Below, piece after piece: positions 39,459 to 47,437 of a DNA stretch of 64,000 nt (positions are counted from its first letter, which is position 1; every line of letters begins with the position of its first letter). A program made the position numbers and the translations under genes. The stretch is from Oceanobacillus neutriphilus (lineage in GTDB: Bacteria > Bacillota > Bacilli > Bacillales > Amphibacillaceae), in NCBI RefSeq assembly GCF_014645515.1, contig NZ_BMLW01000016.1:41742-105741 (forward strand), read 5' to 3'. The notes below the pieces were generated by a model. That model was not told the DNA's origin and searched no databases. It worked only from the letters and a program-made list of their open reading frames with translations.

Positions 39459-39584
39459 TATGATCACGCCTCCACTTTTTAAATATTTGGAATTCAATAA
39501 GTTCTAATTTTCTATTTGCACTCATCTTGTGATTACCTTTTAAATTTAGTGCATCACCTCCTATAAATTATTGCATCTTTTAAA

Positions 39585-40904
39585 CTAGGCTATTTCAATT
39601 TTTTCATTATTTTCATCTTTAACTTTTAAGAAAGATAAAATGAAAATAACTACTGAACCGATAACACCAGATGCTACCAATAAGTATAAACCGGTATCAT
39701 AATTTCCAAGGCTAATAGCATACCCCATAATCATAGGTGATAATGATGAAAACAATAGTCCTAGGCCAGTTAAAACTCCAGTTGCGGTGCCAACAGTTCT
39801 AGCAGGTACGATATCTTGCATTAATACAAATACTACTCCGTTACCCATACCGGAAAAGGCATAACCAAAAGCTATTAACACTGCCGCTACATAATTATTA
39901 GGGATAGTTACGGCAACAAAAATTAATCCAGCTGCTAACAGCATACATCCTGATAAAATAATTACAATAGCTCTCCTGCTAGTTTTATCGGTAACCCAAC
40001 CAGCTATCATTTTAAAGAACATAATAAATATGAATGGCAATGATGCTAAGAATCCCATTTCCGCCCACGAAAAACCACGAGCTTCCTTCAGATAGGTAGG
40101 AAGCCATGTTTGTACTCCAAAACTAGTAAAATTCATTAGCATAAACCAAACAACAAGCAACCAATAACGAAATTTACCTCCAAAGCTCAAAAACTTATCT
40201 TTAAAAGTATCTTCTTTAGTAATTTCTTTGATTGGCTCCTTAGCCAAACCTTCTTCTATATATTCAAGTTCCTGTTTATTAACTTTTTTGTGATCTTTTG
40301 GCTTATCTGTAGTATGAAACCAAAATAGATACATCGGAATCATCGTTGCAATTATAAGAAATACATAACTTTCTCTCCAGCCTCCTATAGCGATAATAAA
40401 TGCTATAATAGGCGTAGTGACTGCAAGGGCAATAGATTGACCAATTACCCATGTTGTATTGGCCTTACCACGTTCTTGTGGTGGAATCCAATTTTTTATA
40501 TATACTGCAGACTGCGGATAACTAATACCTTCACCGACCCCCAAAATAATTCTCGAAATAATTATCGTTGTAAAAGTAAACGCAGTAACCCCAAGGACCA
40601 AGGATACAAGCCATAATACCATACCAAAAACCATGGCTTTTCGCGGACCCATAAAATTGATAAGAGGGGGACCTATTATACTGGCTACACCATAAGCAAT
40701 CAAAAAGGTTGTCATAATCATTCCAATTTTAAACGGGTCACCAGCTATACCCATATCATTTAAAAATTTAGAATCTGCTATAAGAACAGAAACATTACTT
40801 CTATCCATGTAAGCGACAAAGACGCCAATAAAGATTGTAACCGCTAGGAAAGCTCTTTGTTTTGTCGGTTTTGATTGTTTTGTATCAATCACTTCATTGC
40901 TCAT
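39585..40904 (-). CDS. MFS transporter, anion:cation symporter family (copy A)
   Basis: A 439-residue transporter with 12 predicted helices. YMDRSNVSVLIAD near residue 32, FMGPRKAMVFGMVLW, ISRIILGVGEGISYPQSAVYIKNWIPPQERGKANT and the second-half GWVTDKTSRRA place it in the ACS family (2.A.1.14), which imports organic anions such as sugar acids, phthalate or tartrate. The substrate is unknown. It begins after GGAGG. A close homologue lies at 47438-48769, and both are followed by a Cys-less and a Cys-bearing OsmC gene. Confidence 0.9.
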   Translation of the reverse strand: MSNEVIDTKQSKPTKQRAFLAVTIFIGVFVAYMDRSNVSVLIADSKFLNDMGIAGDPFKIGMIMTTFLIAYGVASIIGPPLINFMGPRKAMVFGMVLWLVSLVLGVTAFTFTTIIISRIILGVGEGISYPQSAVYIKNWIPPQERGKANTTWVIGQSIALAVTTPIIAFIIAIGGWRESYVFLIIATMIPMYLFWFHTTDKPKDHKKVNKQELEYIEEGLAKEPIKEITKEDTFKDKFLSFGGKFRYWLLVVWFMLMNFTSFGVQTWLPTYLKEARGFSWAEMGFLASLPFIFIMFFKMIAGWVTDKTSRRAIVIILSGCMLLAAGLIFVAVTIPNNYVAAVLIAFGYAFSGMGNGVVFVLMQDIVPARTVGTATGVLTGLGLLFSSLSPMIMGYAISLGNYDTGLYLLVASGVIGSVVIFILSFLKVKDENNEKIEIA

Positions 40905-41203
40905 TTGGTTTCTTCCTCCTTGTATCTTCAGTCAGAATTCACAACCAACTATTGACTGTTCAACGTCAAGATACTCTATCAAATTTATATAGCCAATTCA
41001 TCTAGATTTAATTTTATATGAAATCTATATAAAAATTTCGATAAATCAAATGTACCTGTTGTGATTTCATTTAGTGGTAAACATTATTTCTCCATTACTC
41101 TAGCAACTTTTGAAAAATAAGATTGCTTTATGAAAAGCAATTTTACCTTTTAAATCAATTTCTTTACAGACTCTAATCTTTAAAGCCAGTTCCATGTTAT
41201 ATA

Positions 41204-41905
41204 TTAATTTTCATCCCAAGTCTGATCCAGAATTTTATATCCTGCATTCTCCAAAGCTTTTGTTACCCAACTCCGATCTGATTTCCCAGCTTTGATAAGC
41301 TCCAAATTTTTTGCTTGTTTTTCAGCTAACTCTTTAGTTTCCGCTGCAATAGTTTCCGCATATTGTGGCCTTACTGCTACTACCCCATCTTCATCTCCAA
41401 CAATAATATCTCCTGGATAGATTACTGTACCGCCTACACTAACAGGCACATTTACTTCACCTGGTCCGTTTCCTTTAGCAGCTCCATTAGGCTGAATCAT
41501 CTTAGCAAACACTGGAAAGTCTTTACTGTTGACTGCAGCTTTGGAATCTCTGATTGCTCCATCAACTACAAACCCTCTAATTCCTTTTTGACGGGCAATT
41601 TCTATCATATTCTCACCGCAAATTCCACGTCCTGTATATCCTTCTCCATCGACTACAATAACATCACCTTCTTTTGCTAAAGAAAGTGCCGCATGAAACA
41701 TTAAATTATTTCCTCCTGGAACCTTAACCGTAACCGCTGTTCCCAATAGATTTACATCATTGAATGGCCTGATAGAAGAATCTATACATCCCATTTTGTT
41801 CATACAATCGGAAATATCCGCTACCTCGAGGTTAGAAAATTGTTCGACAAGCTCTTTTTCCGGGCGATTAACTTTAGAATAAACCCTGTTTCCAAAATTA
41901 GACAT
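41204..41905 (-). CDS. RraA-family aldolase/decarboxylase-like protein 1
   Basis: A 233-residue RraA/HMG-aldolase fold protein. ADISDCMNKMG near 30, GTAVTVKVPGGNNL near 55 and the active-site VVDGAIRDS near 115 (arginine and metal-binding aspartate) are kept. Family members are 4-hydroxy-4-methyl-2-oxoglutarate or carboxy-hydroxy-oxoadipate aldolases, or oxaloacetate decarboxylases; the RNase E inhibitor role is enterobacterial. It may split or decarboxylate a 2-oxo acid from the imported substrate. AAGGTG precedes the ATG. Confidence 0.87.
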   Translation of the reverse strand: MSNFGNRVYSKVNRPEKELVEQFSNLEVADISDCMNKMGCIDSSIRPFNDVNLLGTAVTVKVPGGNNLMFHAALSLAKEGDVIVVDGEGYTGRGICGENMIEIARQKGIRGFVVDGAIRDSKAAVNSKDFPVFAKMIQPNGAAKGNGPGEVNVPVSVGGTVIYPGDIIVGDEDGVVAVRPQYAETIAAETKELAEKQAKNLELIKAGKSDRSWVTKALENAGYKILDQTWDEN

Positions 41906-42035
41906 TTAAACATCACCTTCCGTTTTTATAATTATTTAAAACATAAATCCCTTATACTGTGTGTGGTTCAAAAGTTGCTAAATATTGAAAGTCTAGTTGA
42001 CGCAACTTCTACGAATGATCTTTTTATGTATTGTG

Positions 42036-42088
42036 ATGACTTCTACAAAGAATGTCACATCATGTGAGTATTCTTTGTAAAAAGTCAT
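42036..42088. other. Long imperfect hairpin between the two RraA genes
   Basis: ATGACTT..ACAAAGAAT..CAC pairs with GTG...ATTCTTTGT..AGTCAT around a 5-base loop. No T-run follows on either strand. It sits in a 363-bp gap (41906-42268) with no gene, and may be an RNA-stability or processing element within the operon. Confidence 0.55.
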
Positions 42089-42268
42089 TAATTAGCTGCT
42101 TCTCACTAGGGACTGTAGTTAGCTATTCCATTAAAACGCTAGAGGATTTCTGAACATCATCACACATATAAACTCAAATTACGACACACAAATTAAACAT
42201 CAATATCGAATCTTTTAGGACAATTCTGGTTACGCTTACAAATTAGAGAAATTAAAAATTAATAACTT

Positions 42269-42949
42269 CTATTCTTCAAGTTTATAACCTTTTGATTTTA
42301 AAATTTCGTCCACCCAACCATGATTATATGTTCCATTATCGAGTTGCTTCAAACTTGCTTCTTCTTTTTCCATTTTATCCTTTGCCACTTCCAGTATTTC
42401 TCTGGACTGTTCAAGTGGAATTGAGATAACTCCATCTCCATCTCCAAGAATAATATCCCCCGGATTTACAATCATTCCATCTATATTAACCGGAACATTA
42501 ATTTCGCCCGGGCCATCTTTATAAGGGCCAAGATGTGTTACTCCTTTTGCATATACCGTAAATTCACTATCTCTAAAAGCATCCGAGTCGCGAATAGCGC
42601 CATTGGTGACTAGACCCTTTATTCCATTTTTAAGAGCCATTTTCAGCATAATTTCGCCTATAAGAGCGTTTGTTGTATCTCCTCCTGCATCGACAATAAG
42701 AACATCTCCCGGCGCAGCCAAGTCTAACGCTTTATGAATAAGCAAATTATCTCCCGGCCTTGTCTTTACAGTAAAAGCTGAACCAATAAGTTTTTTTCTC
42801 GTTTGAAAAGGGAATGCCAAATTAGGGCAGCCATGCAGTCTTGCCATATTATCGCTAACAATTGACGTTCCGATACCAGTAAACGCTTCTATAAGTTCCT
42901 TAGGTGCGCGTTCTTTTATTGGAAGAATCCTCATACCAATACCGCTCAT
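42269..42949 (-). CDS. RraA-family aldolase/decarboxylase-like protein 2
   Basis: A 226-residue protein of the same family as its neighbour but clearly divergent: TSIVSDNMARL, GSAFTVKTRPGDNLLIHKALD, and active-site TNGAIRDSD near 117. Both retain the RD pair, so both may be active, perhaps on successive or alternative 2-oxo acids or as a hetero-oligomer. GGAGG precedes the ATG. It is in a minus-strand series with OsmC-3 and cupin copy 1 upstream. Confidence 0.87.
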   Translation of the reverse strand: MSGIGMRILPIKERAPKELIEAFTGIGTSIVSDNMARLHGCPNLAFPFQTRKKLIGSAFTVKTRPGDNLLIHKALDLAAPGDVLIVDAGGDTTNALIGEIMLKMALKNGIKGLVTNGAIRDSDAFRDSEFTVYAKGVTHLGPYKDGPGEINVPVNIDGMIVNPGDIILGDGDGVISIPLEQSREILEVAKDKMEKEEASLKQLDNGTYNHGWVDEILKSKGYKLEE

Positions 42950-43109
42950 TAATAAAACCTCCAGTTTAAAAGTATTAATATTTTTTAATTTGAATTAAGT
43001 TATTTATTCGATTCCCTGTTAATAACTGTGGGTTGTAATCAAACTTAGTATTTTTTGACAAGTTTCAAAAGATAGCTATTTAGTTTAAGAGACTGCTAAT
43101 CCTAACTAA

Positions 43110-43550
43110 CTAAGAATTTAACGTGTATACTGACTTTCCAAATTCCACACCATTATTAATGGAATCTGAAACCGGACATTTCTTTTCAACCATTTCCATC
43201 AGCAATTTTATTCTTTCTTCAGATTCATTACTTTTAATATGAAAATGTTGTCTTATTTTTTGAAATCCTGAACGAACATTCGGGTCAGTTCCTGAAAAAC
43301 CATTTGAATCCATATCTCCTTCTATCTCTACTCTTATATCCTCAATACTAATTCTATGATGGTCTGCTAAAATAGACGTCGTTAAAGCCTGGCAAGCACC
43401 AAGACTGCAGAGCATCAGCTCCACGGGAGTCATCCCTTGGCGTTCACCTTCATCCGCTGTATCCAATACAACTTTAAACCCGCCGGCACTTGCTTCAACG
43501 CCACCCCCATTAATCTTCTTAACTATAGCTTTATCTGTTTTCATCGGCAT
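43110..43550 (-). CDS. OsmC-family protein, YhfA-like (OsmC-3)
   Basis: A 146-residue OsmC-fold protein of a different subgroup from the other four. It has TPVELMLCSLGACQALTT (C48, C53) and KKCPVSDSI (C125), the classical OsmC cysteine positions. It is likely a thiol peroxidase or thiol-dependent enzyme of unknown substrate. AGGAGG precedes the ATG. It has no counterpart in the duplicated block at 46-49 kb. Confidence 0.87.
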   Translation of the reverse strand: MPMKTDKAIVKKINGGGVEASAGGFKVVLDTADEGERQGMTPVELMLCSLGACQALTTSILADHHRISIEDIRVEIEGDMDSNGFSGTDPNVRSGFQKIRQHFHIKSNESEERIKLLMEMVEKKCPVSDSINNGVEFGKSVYTLNS

Positions 43551-43643
43551 ATAAATTCCCTCCTAGTATTTTCCTGAAGTTATTATAATAAATCTCTAAT
43601 TAATTATTTAAGTTCTGCAATTGAAAATTAAAACTAAAGTAAT

Positions 43644-44042
43644 CTAACAACCTCTCGCATCTCCAACCGGATTTACGTCTCCTTTTGGTATAACGATACA
43701 AATAATTTCTAACGCATCTGTTTTAGAAGTATTCCAGAATTGATGTGGTGCACTGCTAGGGACATGCATCCATGAACCATTCTCTATATCATATTCATCT
43801 TTCCCTACAACAAATTTGCCTTCTCCTCCAACACAAAGAGCCCAATGTAACCATGGGTGATCATGAAGTGGTACCACTGCTCCAGGCTTCAGAGTTAAAT
43901 GGCGCATCACATGCGAATCCCAAAAACGATCTGGACCAAATACGATTCTTTTTTCTCCACCTAGAATAAAATTCGAAATATCAACTACCGGCAAATCCTT
44001 TATTTTTCCTACATATTGTGTTTTTACTTTTTCTTTTGGCAT
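43644..44042 (-). CDS. Small cupin protein, copy 1
   Basis: A 132-residue single-domain cupin. Metal ligands are expected in PLHDHPWLHW (about 58-67) and PHQFW near 98-102, with VPSSAPHQ in motif 2. It differs from copy 2 by four residues (positions 3, 13, 81 and 98 approximately). The start at 44042 has AGGAGG upstream. Possible roles are a metal-dependent dioxygenase, isomerase or lyase, or a sensor; nothing in the sequence decides. It follows an operator with three GGT half-sites. Confidence 0.85.
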   Translation of the reverse strand: MPKEKVKTQYVGKIKDLPVVDISNFILGGEKRIVFGPDRFWDSHVMRHLTLKPGAVVPLHDHPWLHWALCVGGEGKFVVGKDEYDIENGSWMHVPSSAPHQFWNTSKTDALEIICIVIPKGDVNPVGDARGC

Positions 44043-44117
44043 ATAATTTTCTCCTCCTAATTTAGAATAACATTCGTTATACGCAAACCCTTTCAATAAA
44101 TCAAATTATTTTCATAA

Positions 44118-44143
44118 GGTTTATTGGTATATTGGTATTACCA
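44118..44143 (-). promoter_or_regulatory. GntR-type operator 1, upstream of cupin copy 1
   Basis: Plus-strand GGT at 44118, 44126 and 44134, then ACC at 44140: half-sites 8 bp apart and a TGGTATTACCA palindrome. A possible promoter downstream on the minus strand is TTGATT, 17 bp, TATAAC. It could drive cupin 1, OsmC-3, RraA-2, RraA-1 and beyond. Confidence 0.7.
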
Positions 44144-44324
44144 TTGAAAAATATATTTTTTTAGTTCTAACTTATCCCCTTTAATTCTTACTTTTATGCA
44201 ATTATATAAGTTGTAACCGGATTCAATTATTTTTATTATATTCTGATTTCCCTTCTGAGAAATGGCTCATATCCATCTGAAAAGATTGTCATATTCTATA
44301 TTTACATCTGAAATCAAACGGTTT

Positions 44325-44723
44325 CTAGCAACCTCTCGCATCTCCAACCGGATTTACATCTCCTTTTGGTATAACGATACAAATAATTTCTAACGCATCT
44401 GTTTTAGAGGTATTCCAGAATTGGTGCGAAGCGCTGCTAGGAACATGCATCCACGAACCATTCTCTATATCGTATTCATCTTCCCCTACAACAAATTTAC
44501 CTTCTCCTCCAACACAAAGAGCCCAATGTAACCATGGATGATCATGAAGTGGTACCACCGCTCCAGGCTTCAAAGTTAAATGACGCATCACATGCGAATC
44601 CCAAAAACGATCCGGACCAAATACGATCCTTTTCTCTCCGCCTAAAATAAAATTCGAAATATCAACTACCGGCAAATCTTTTATATTTCCTACATATTGT
44701 GTTTTCACTTTTTCTTCTGGCAT
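44325..44723 (-). CDS. Small cupin protein, copy 2
   Basis: A 132-residue cupin almost identical to copy 1 (four differences), including the VNPVGDARGC end and the same HDHPWLHW ligand motif; one motif-2 change replaces proline before the histidine by serine. It sits 282 bases upstream of copy 1 with its own promoter and operator. The closeness indicates recent tandem duplication or gene conversion. Enzyme activity is unknown. Confidence 0.85.
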   Translation of the reverse strand: MPEEKVKTQYVGNIKDLPVVDISNFILGGEKRIVFGPDRFWDSHVMRHLTLKPGAVVPLHDHPWLHWALCVGGEGKFVVGEDEYDIENGSWMHVPSSASHQFWNTSKTDALEIICIVIPKGDVNPVGDARGC

Positions 44724-44836
44724 AAAAATACATCTCCTTCTAAATTATTTAACCCCTTTCATTTCTTGCCCTTTCACCCTAATCCTTTTACCTGTAACAA
44801 GTTATAATTACATTTTATTTTTATAACTTTAAATTA

Positions 44837-44885
44837 ATTATAATAAATCAAGTATCTATTGTCAAATGGTTGTTTGGTCTTACCA
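44837..44885 (-). promoter_or_regulatory. Sigma-A promoter and GntR-type operator 2, upstream of cupin copy 2
   Basis: Minus strand: TTGACA (44860-44865), 17 bp, TATAAT (44837-44842). The operator GGT (44868), GGT (44876), ACC (44882) abuts the upstream side of the -35. This is one of the three perfect promoters in the set. The remaining gap to 45066 shows nothing. Confidence 0.8.
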
Positions 44886-45065
44886 TAAATTTTACCCTTA
44901 CTTTTAATCAACTCCATATAAATTCTGATCCAATCTGCAAATTACATGTAACTCTTTCGGATTTCACTTCATACCCTTTTCCAATTTGGAAAGAAGCGTT
45001 TTACTTCGATTACAGTCCTTGAAAGGTTAAATTACTAGATCATGTAAAATGAAGGTAAATTAAAT

Positions 45066-45092
45066 CTACCACAGTGCGGTACACTGCGGTAG
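45066..45092 (-). terminator. Terminator after the AhpD-like gene
   Basis: CTACC.CAGTG / CACTG.GGTAG palindrome with a 5-base loop, about 48 bases beyond the stop. The plus strand has the better T-run, so it may be bidirectional. Confidence 0.65.
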
Positions 45093-45139
45093 AGGCATTT
45101 TTTAATTTCTTGTTTTGAAGAAAGAGCTAGTTTGTCAGA

Positions 45140-45793
45140 TCATCTATCATATGCATTAAGCGCATTGACAGAATGAGTGTAAGCAGAACCCGCTTTTAAA
45201 GCTGTTGCTACAAAAATGCTTTCTGCTACTTCTTCCAATGTCGCTCCTAGTTTTTTCGCTTTACCTATATGAGCTTCAATACAATAAGGGCAATCTGTTA
45301 CATGAGTAACAGCTACAGCTATCAGTTCCTTCTCTTTACTGCTTAACAATCCGGATTTCATGGCTGCCGTATCAAATTCCACAAATGCACGGAAAGGTTC
45401 TGGACTTAAGTCCGCAAATTCTTTAAATCGCTCTCGAAATGAGTTTTTATAGAGTTCATCATCCTCTATATTATCAAAGGCATTTAACGCATTGACACCA
45501 TGAGCAATAGAAGAGCCCGCCTTCAGAGCAGTAGCTACCAGAATCGCTTCAGATATTTCTTCTTTGGAAACATCGAGTTTCTTCGCATTACCTACATGAG
45601 CTTCAATGCAATAGGGACAACCGGTGACATGAGCAACAGCAACAGCAATTAATTCCTTTAATTTTTTTGAAAGTACACCTTCTGATAATGCGGATTGATT
45701 AAATTGATTGAATGCTTGAAATGTTTTTGGAACTAACTTTGATAACTCCTGTAACCGTTTTAGGTTAGACTTTTTATAAAGAATATCACTCAT
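45140..45793 (-). CDS. Tandem-fused AhpD-like (carboxymuconolactone decarboxylase family) protein
   Basis: A 217-residue protein made of two homologous AhpD/CMD halves (about 10-107 and 118-217). Each carries KELIAVAV.HVT.CPYCIEAH: CPYC at 59-62 and 168-171, with the partner glutamates (47, 156) and histidines (66, 175) of the AhpD proton relay. AhpD of Mycobacterium is reduced by a lipoylated E2 with Lpd, which makes the nearby lipoyl carrier and Lpd notable. The start at 45793 has AAGGAGG. It lies between the two duplicated blocks. Confidence 0.9.
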   Translation of the reverse strand: MSDILYKKSNLKRLQELSKLVPKTFQAFNQFNQSALSEGVLSKKLKELIAVAVAHVTGCPYCIEAHVGNAKKLDVSKEEISEAILVATALKAGSSIAHGVNALNAFDNIEDDELYKNSFRERFKEFADLSPEPFRAFVEFDTAAMKSGLLSSKEKELIAVAVTHVTDCPYCIEAHIGKAKKLGATLEEVAESIFVATALKAGSAYTHSVNALNAYDR

Positions 45794-46165
45794 AATAATC
45801 CTCCTTGTTTTCATCCATGTTTTCAGAATAATTTGCTTCTGGTAAAATAACGTCTACAGATGTAATAATTAATTTTATAAAACAAAGCTCATACTATAAT
45901 CTCTGTTGGTTTCTTGTAATTTATTTAAATTATCACTTTAGTATACGATTCGTCATTCTTCTGCTCTTCACCAATATCTATGGTTGACAAATTAGAAGTA
46001 ATTTTAAAATAAACAACCATTATGAAAAAACATTTTGCTAGCTAGTTTCATTACTTTACTTATTTATTAATATCCACTATAGATTTCAGCGTTGACCCAA
46101 AATAGCCAGTTGAAGAGAAAACTTAAATCTACTCTTAATTGCTTGCGATCTCTTTAGAATAAGAT
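45794..46165. other. Gap upstream of the AhpD-like gene
   Basis: AT-rich, no gene or clear hairpin seen; no GGT/ACC operator copy is present. It presumably holds the AhpD-like promoter unless that gene is read from the OsmC-4 transcript. Confidence 0.4.
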
Positions 46166-46579
46166 TTATACTACAATATTCGGTTGTATTTCAAAGGATT
46201 CTGTAATTTCAATACTATCGCAAAGGCTTTGTATCATCGAACAGTTCTTATATACCATATCTAATATTTTTTCACCTTGTTCTTCGTTAATTTCATCACT
46301 TTTAATAGTAAAATGTATATGGACACCTTCTACTTTATTTTTCTTATCTGGATCAGTTTTAACCTTAGTAGATGCTGAAATATCATCATATTTTTTTCTT
46401 CTTTTCTTTAGTACTATATCCAATGTCAGCATACTACAGGCTGTCAAAGAGGTTGTAAGTAGTTGTGTCGGATAATAGCCCATCCCAAACTCTTCATGAA
46501 ATGGTGTTACCACACGTATTGTTCCATAATTTAAGTCTGTGCTAAATCCATCTTCATCCATATAATATTTCATTGTCAT
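46166..46579 (-). CDS. OsmC-family protein, catalytic-cysteine form (OsmC-4)
   Basis: A 137-residue close homologue of OsmC-1 with C48 (SLTACSMLTL), C113 (KNCSMI, where the usual proline is serine) and C120. The expected activity is thiol-dependent hydroperoxide reduction. The start at 46579 is preferred because GGGGG stands 10 bases upstream; an ATG three codons earlier abuts it. It is the last gene of the second [MFS, OsmC-like, OsmC] block. Confidence 0.86.
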   Translation of the reverse strand: MTMKYYMDEDGFSTDLNYGTIRVVTPFHEEFGMGYYPTQLLTTSLTACSMLTLDIVLKKRRKKYDDISASTKVKTDPDKKNKVEGVHIHFTIKSDEINEEQGEKILDMVYKNCSMIQSLCDSIEITESFEIQPNIVV

Positions 46580-46720
46580 TAAAATCATGCCCCCATTTTT
46601 TAATTTATTAATTTATAATCTTATTTTTTCTATATTTAAACCTTCTATTAGCTATATCAACTTCCAAATTTCTTTTAACTTATACTATTCTCAATATAAA
46701 ATCTATGTTTATCCGATAAC

Positions 46721-47137
46721 TTATGCTTCATTACCAGACTGGATCTCCATAGTAAGCTTAATATCAATATTATTACAAACACTTTGAATTATCGGACTCT
46801 CAGAGTATATAGTTTCAAGAAGCTCTTCCTTTATATCTTCTTCAACATTATTACTTTTAATAACAAAGTTTATTTGAATAACTTCAAATCTTTTATTTTT
46901 CTCGGGATTTCTTTCAAAATCTACAAGCATTAAAATATCGTCGTACGATTTTCTCATTTTTTTTAGAATCATTTTCAATGTTAAACCAACATCTCCTACA
47001 ATAGATGTTACAAGTAAATTCCCTGATTTATGCCCTATTCCATACTGTTCTTCAAACGATACTACTACAGGAAAATCTCCAGATTTAAAACCTTCAGTAT
47101 TAACTCCTACTTCGTCCATATGATATTTCAATTCCAT
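46721..47137 (-). CDS. Cys-less OsmC-like paralogue (OsmC-5)
   Basis: A 138-residue homologue of OsmC-2. The peroxidatic position is aspartate (D49 in IVGDVGLTL), the second is serine (S114 in SESPII), and only C121 remains. Retention of an intact frame and of the MELKYHMDEVG and IIQSVC.NID segments in both blocks argues that the Cys-less form is functional. The start at 47137 has GGAGG at 10-base spacing. Confidence 0.82.
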   Translation of the reverse strand: MELKYHMDEVGVNTEGFKSGDFPVVVSFEEQYGIGHKSGNLLVTSIVGDVGLTLKMILKKMRKSYDDILMLVDFERNPEKNKRFEVIQINFVIKSNNVEEDIKEELLETIYSESPIIQSVCNNIDIKLTMEIQSGNEA

Positions 47138-47437
47138 TATAATCATGCCTCCGTTTTTAAATTTTCAGGAATTTAATTACTTTTTAATCGGTTTCATATA
47201 TTCTTTTTAATAGTTTCCTTTTAGAGTTAATATTTCACCTCCCTCTATATAATTAAAGTTCCCCTCAATATCAAGAACCAGGCTTTATAAAATAAAATGA
47301 AACTATTACTTGTCTTACTGATCAAGAGTTCCTGTGCTAGATTCTATCAAGGGATAGATGGCTGCTTGATGAAAATAAATACTCATATCTAATAATTCAA
47401 GAATTGGTGAGGTTATTATTGATGTGTGCATTTATAT
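47138..47437. other. Gap between OsmC-5 and MFS copy B
   Basis: No gene. A small TCTATC/GATAGA inverted repeat lies near 47346-47361; no terminator is clear, so the block may be one transcript. Confidence 0.4.

Noticed and set aside
41204..42949. RraA-like proteins as inhibitors of RNase E
   Set aside because: Bacillaceae lack RNase E of the enterobacterial type, and both proteins keep the aldolase RD active-site pair among catabolic genes.
43644..44723. Cupin proteins as DMSP lyases (Ddd type)
   Set aside because: The HDHPWLHW motif does not match the Ddd cupin ligand pattern I know, and nothing else points to DMSP; left as an unassigned cupin.
47340..47375. Short similarity (TATCAAGGGATAGATGG) to the end of the large repeat
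   Set aside because: Too short to call a third copy; no module A or B sequence is nearby.
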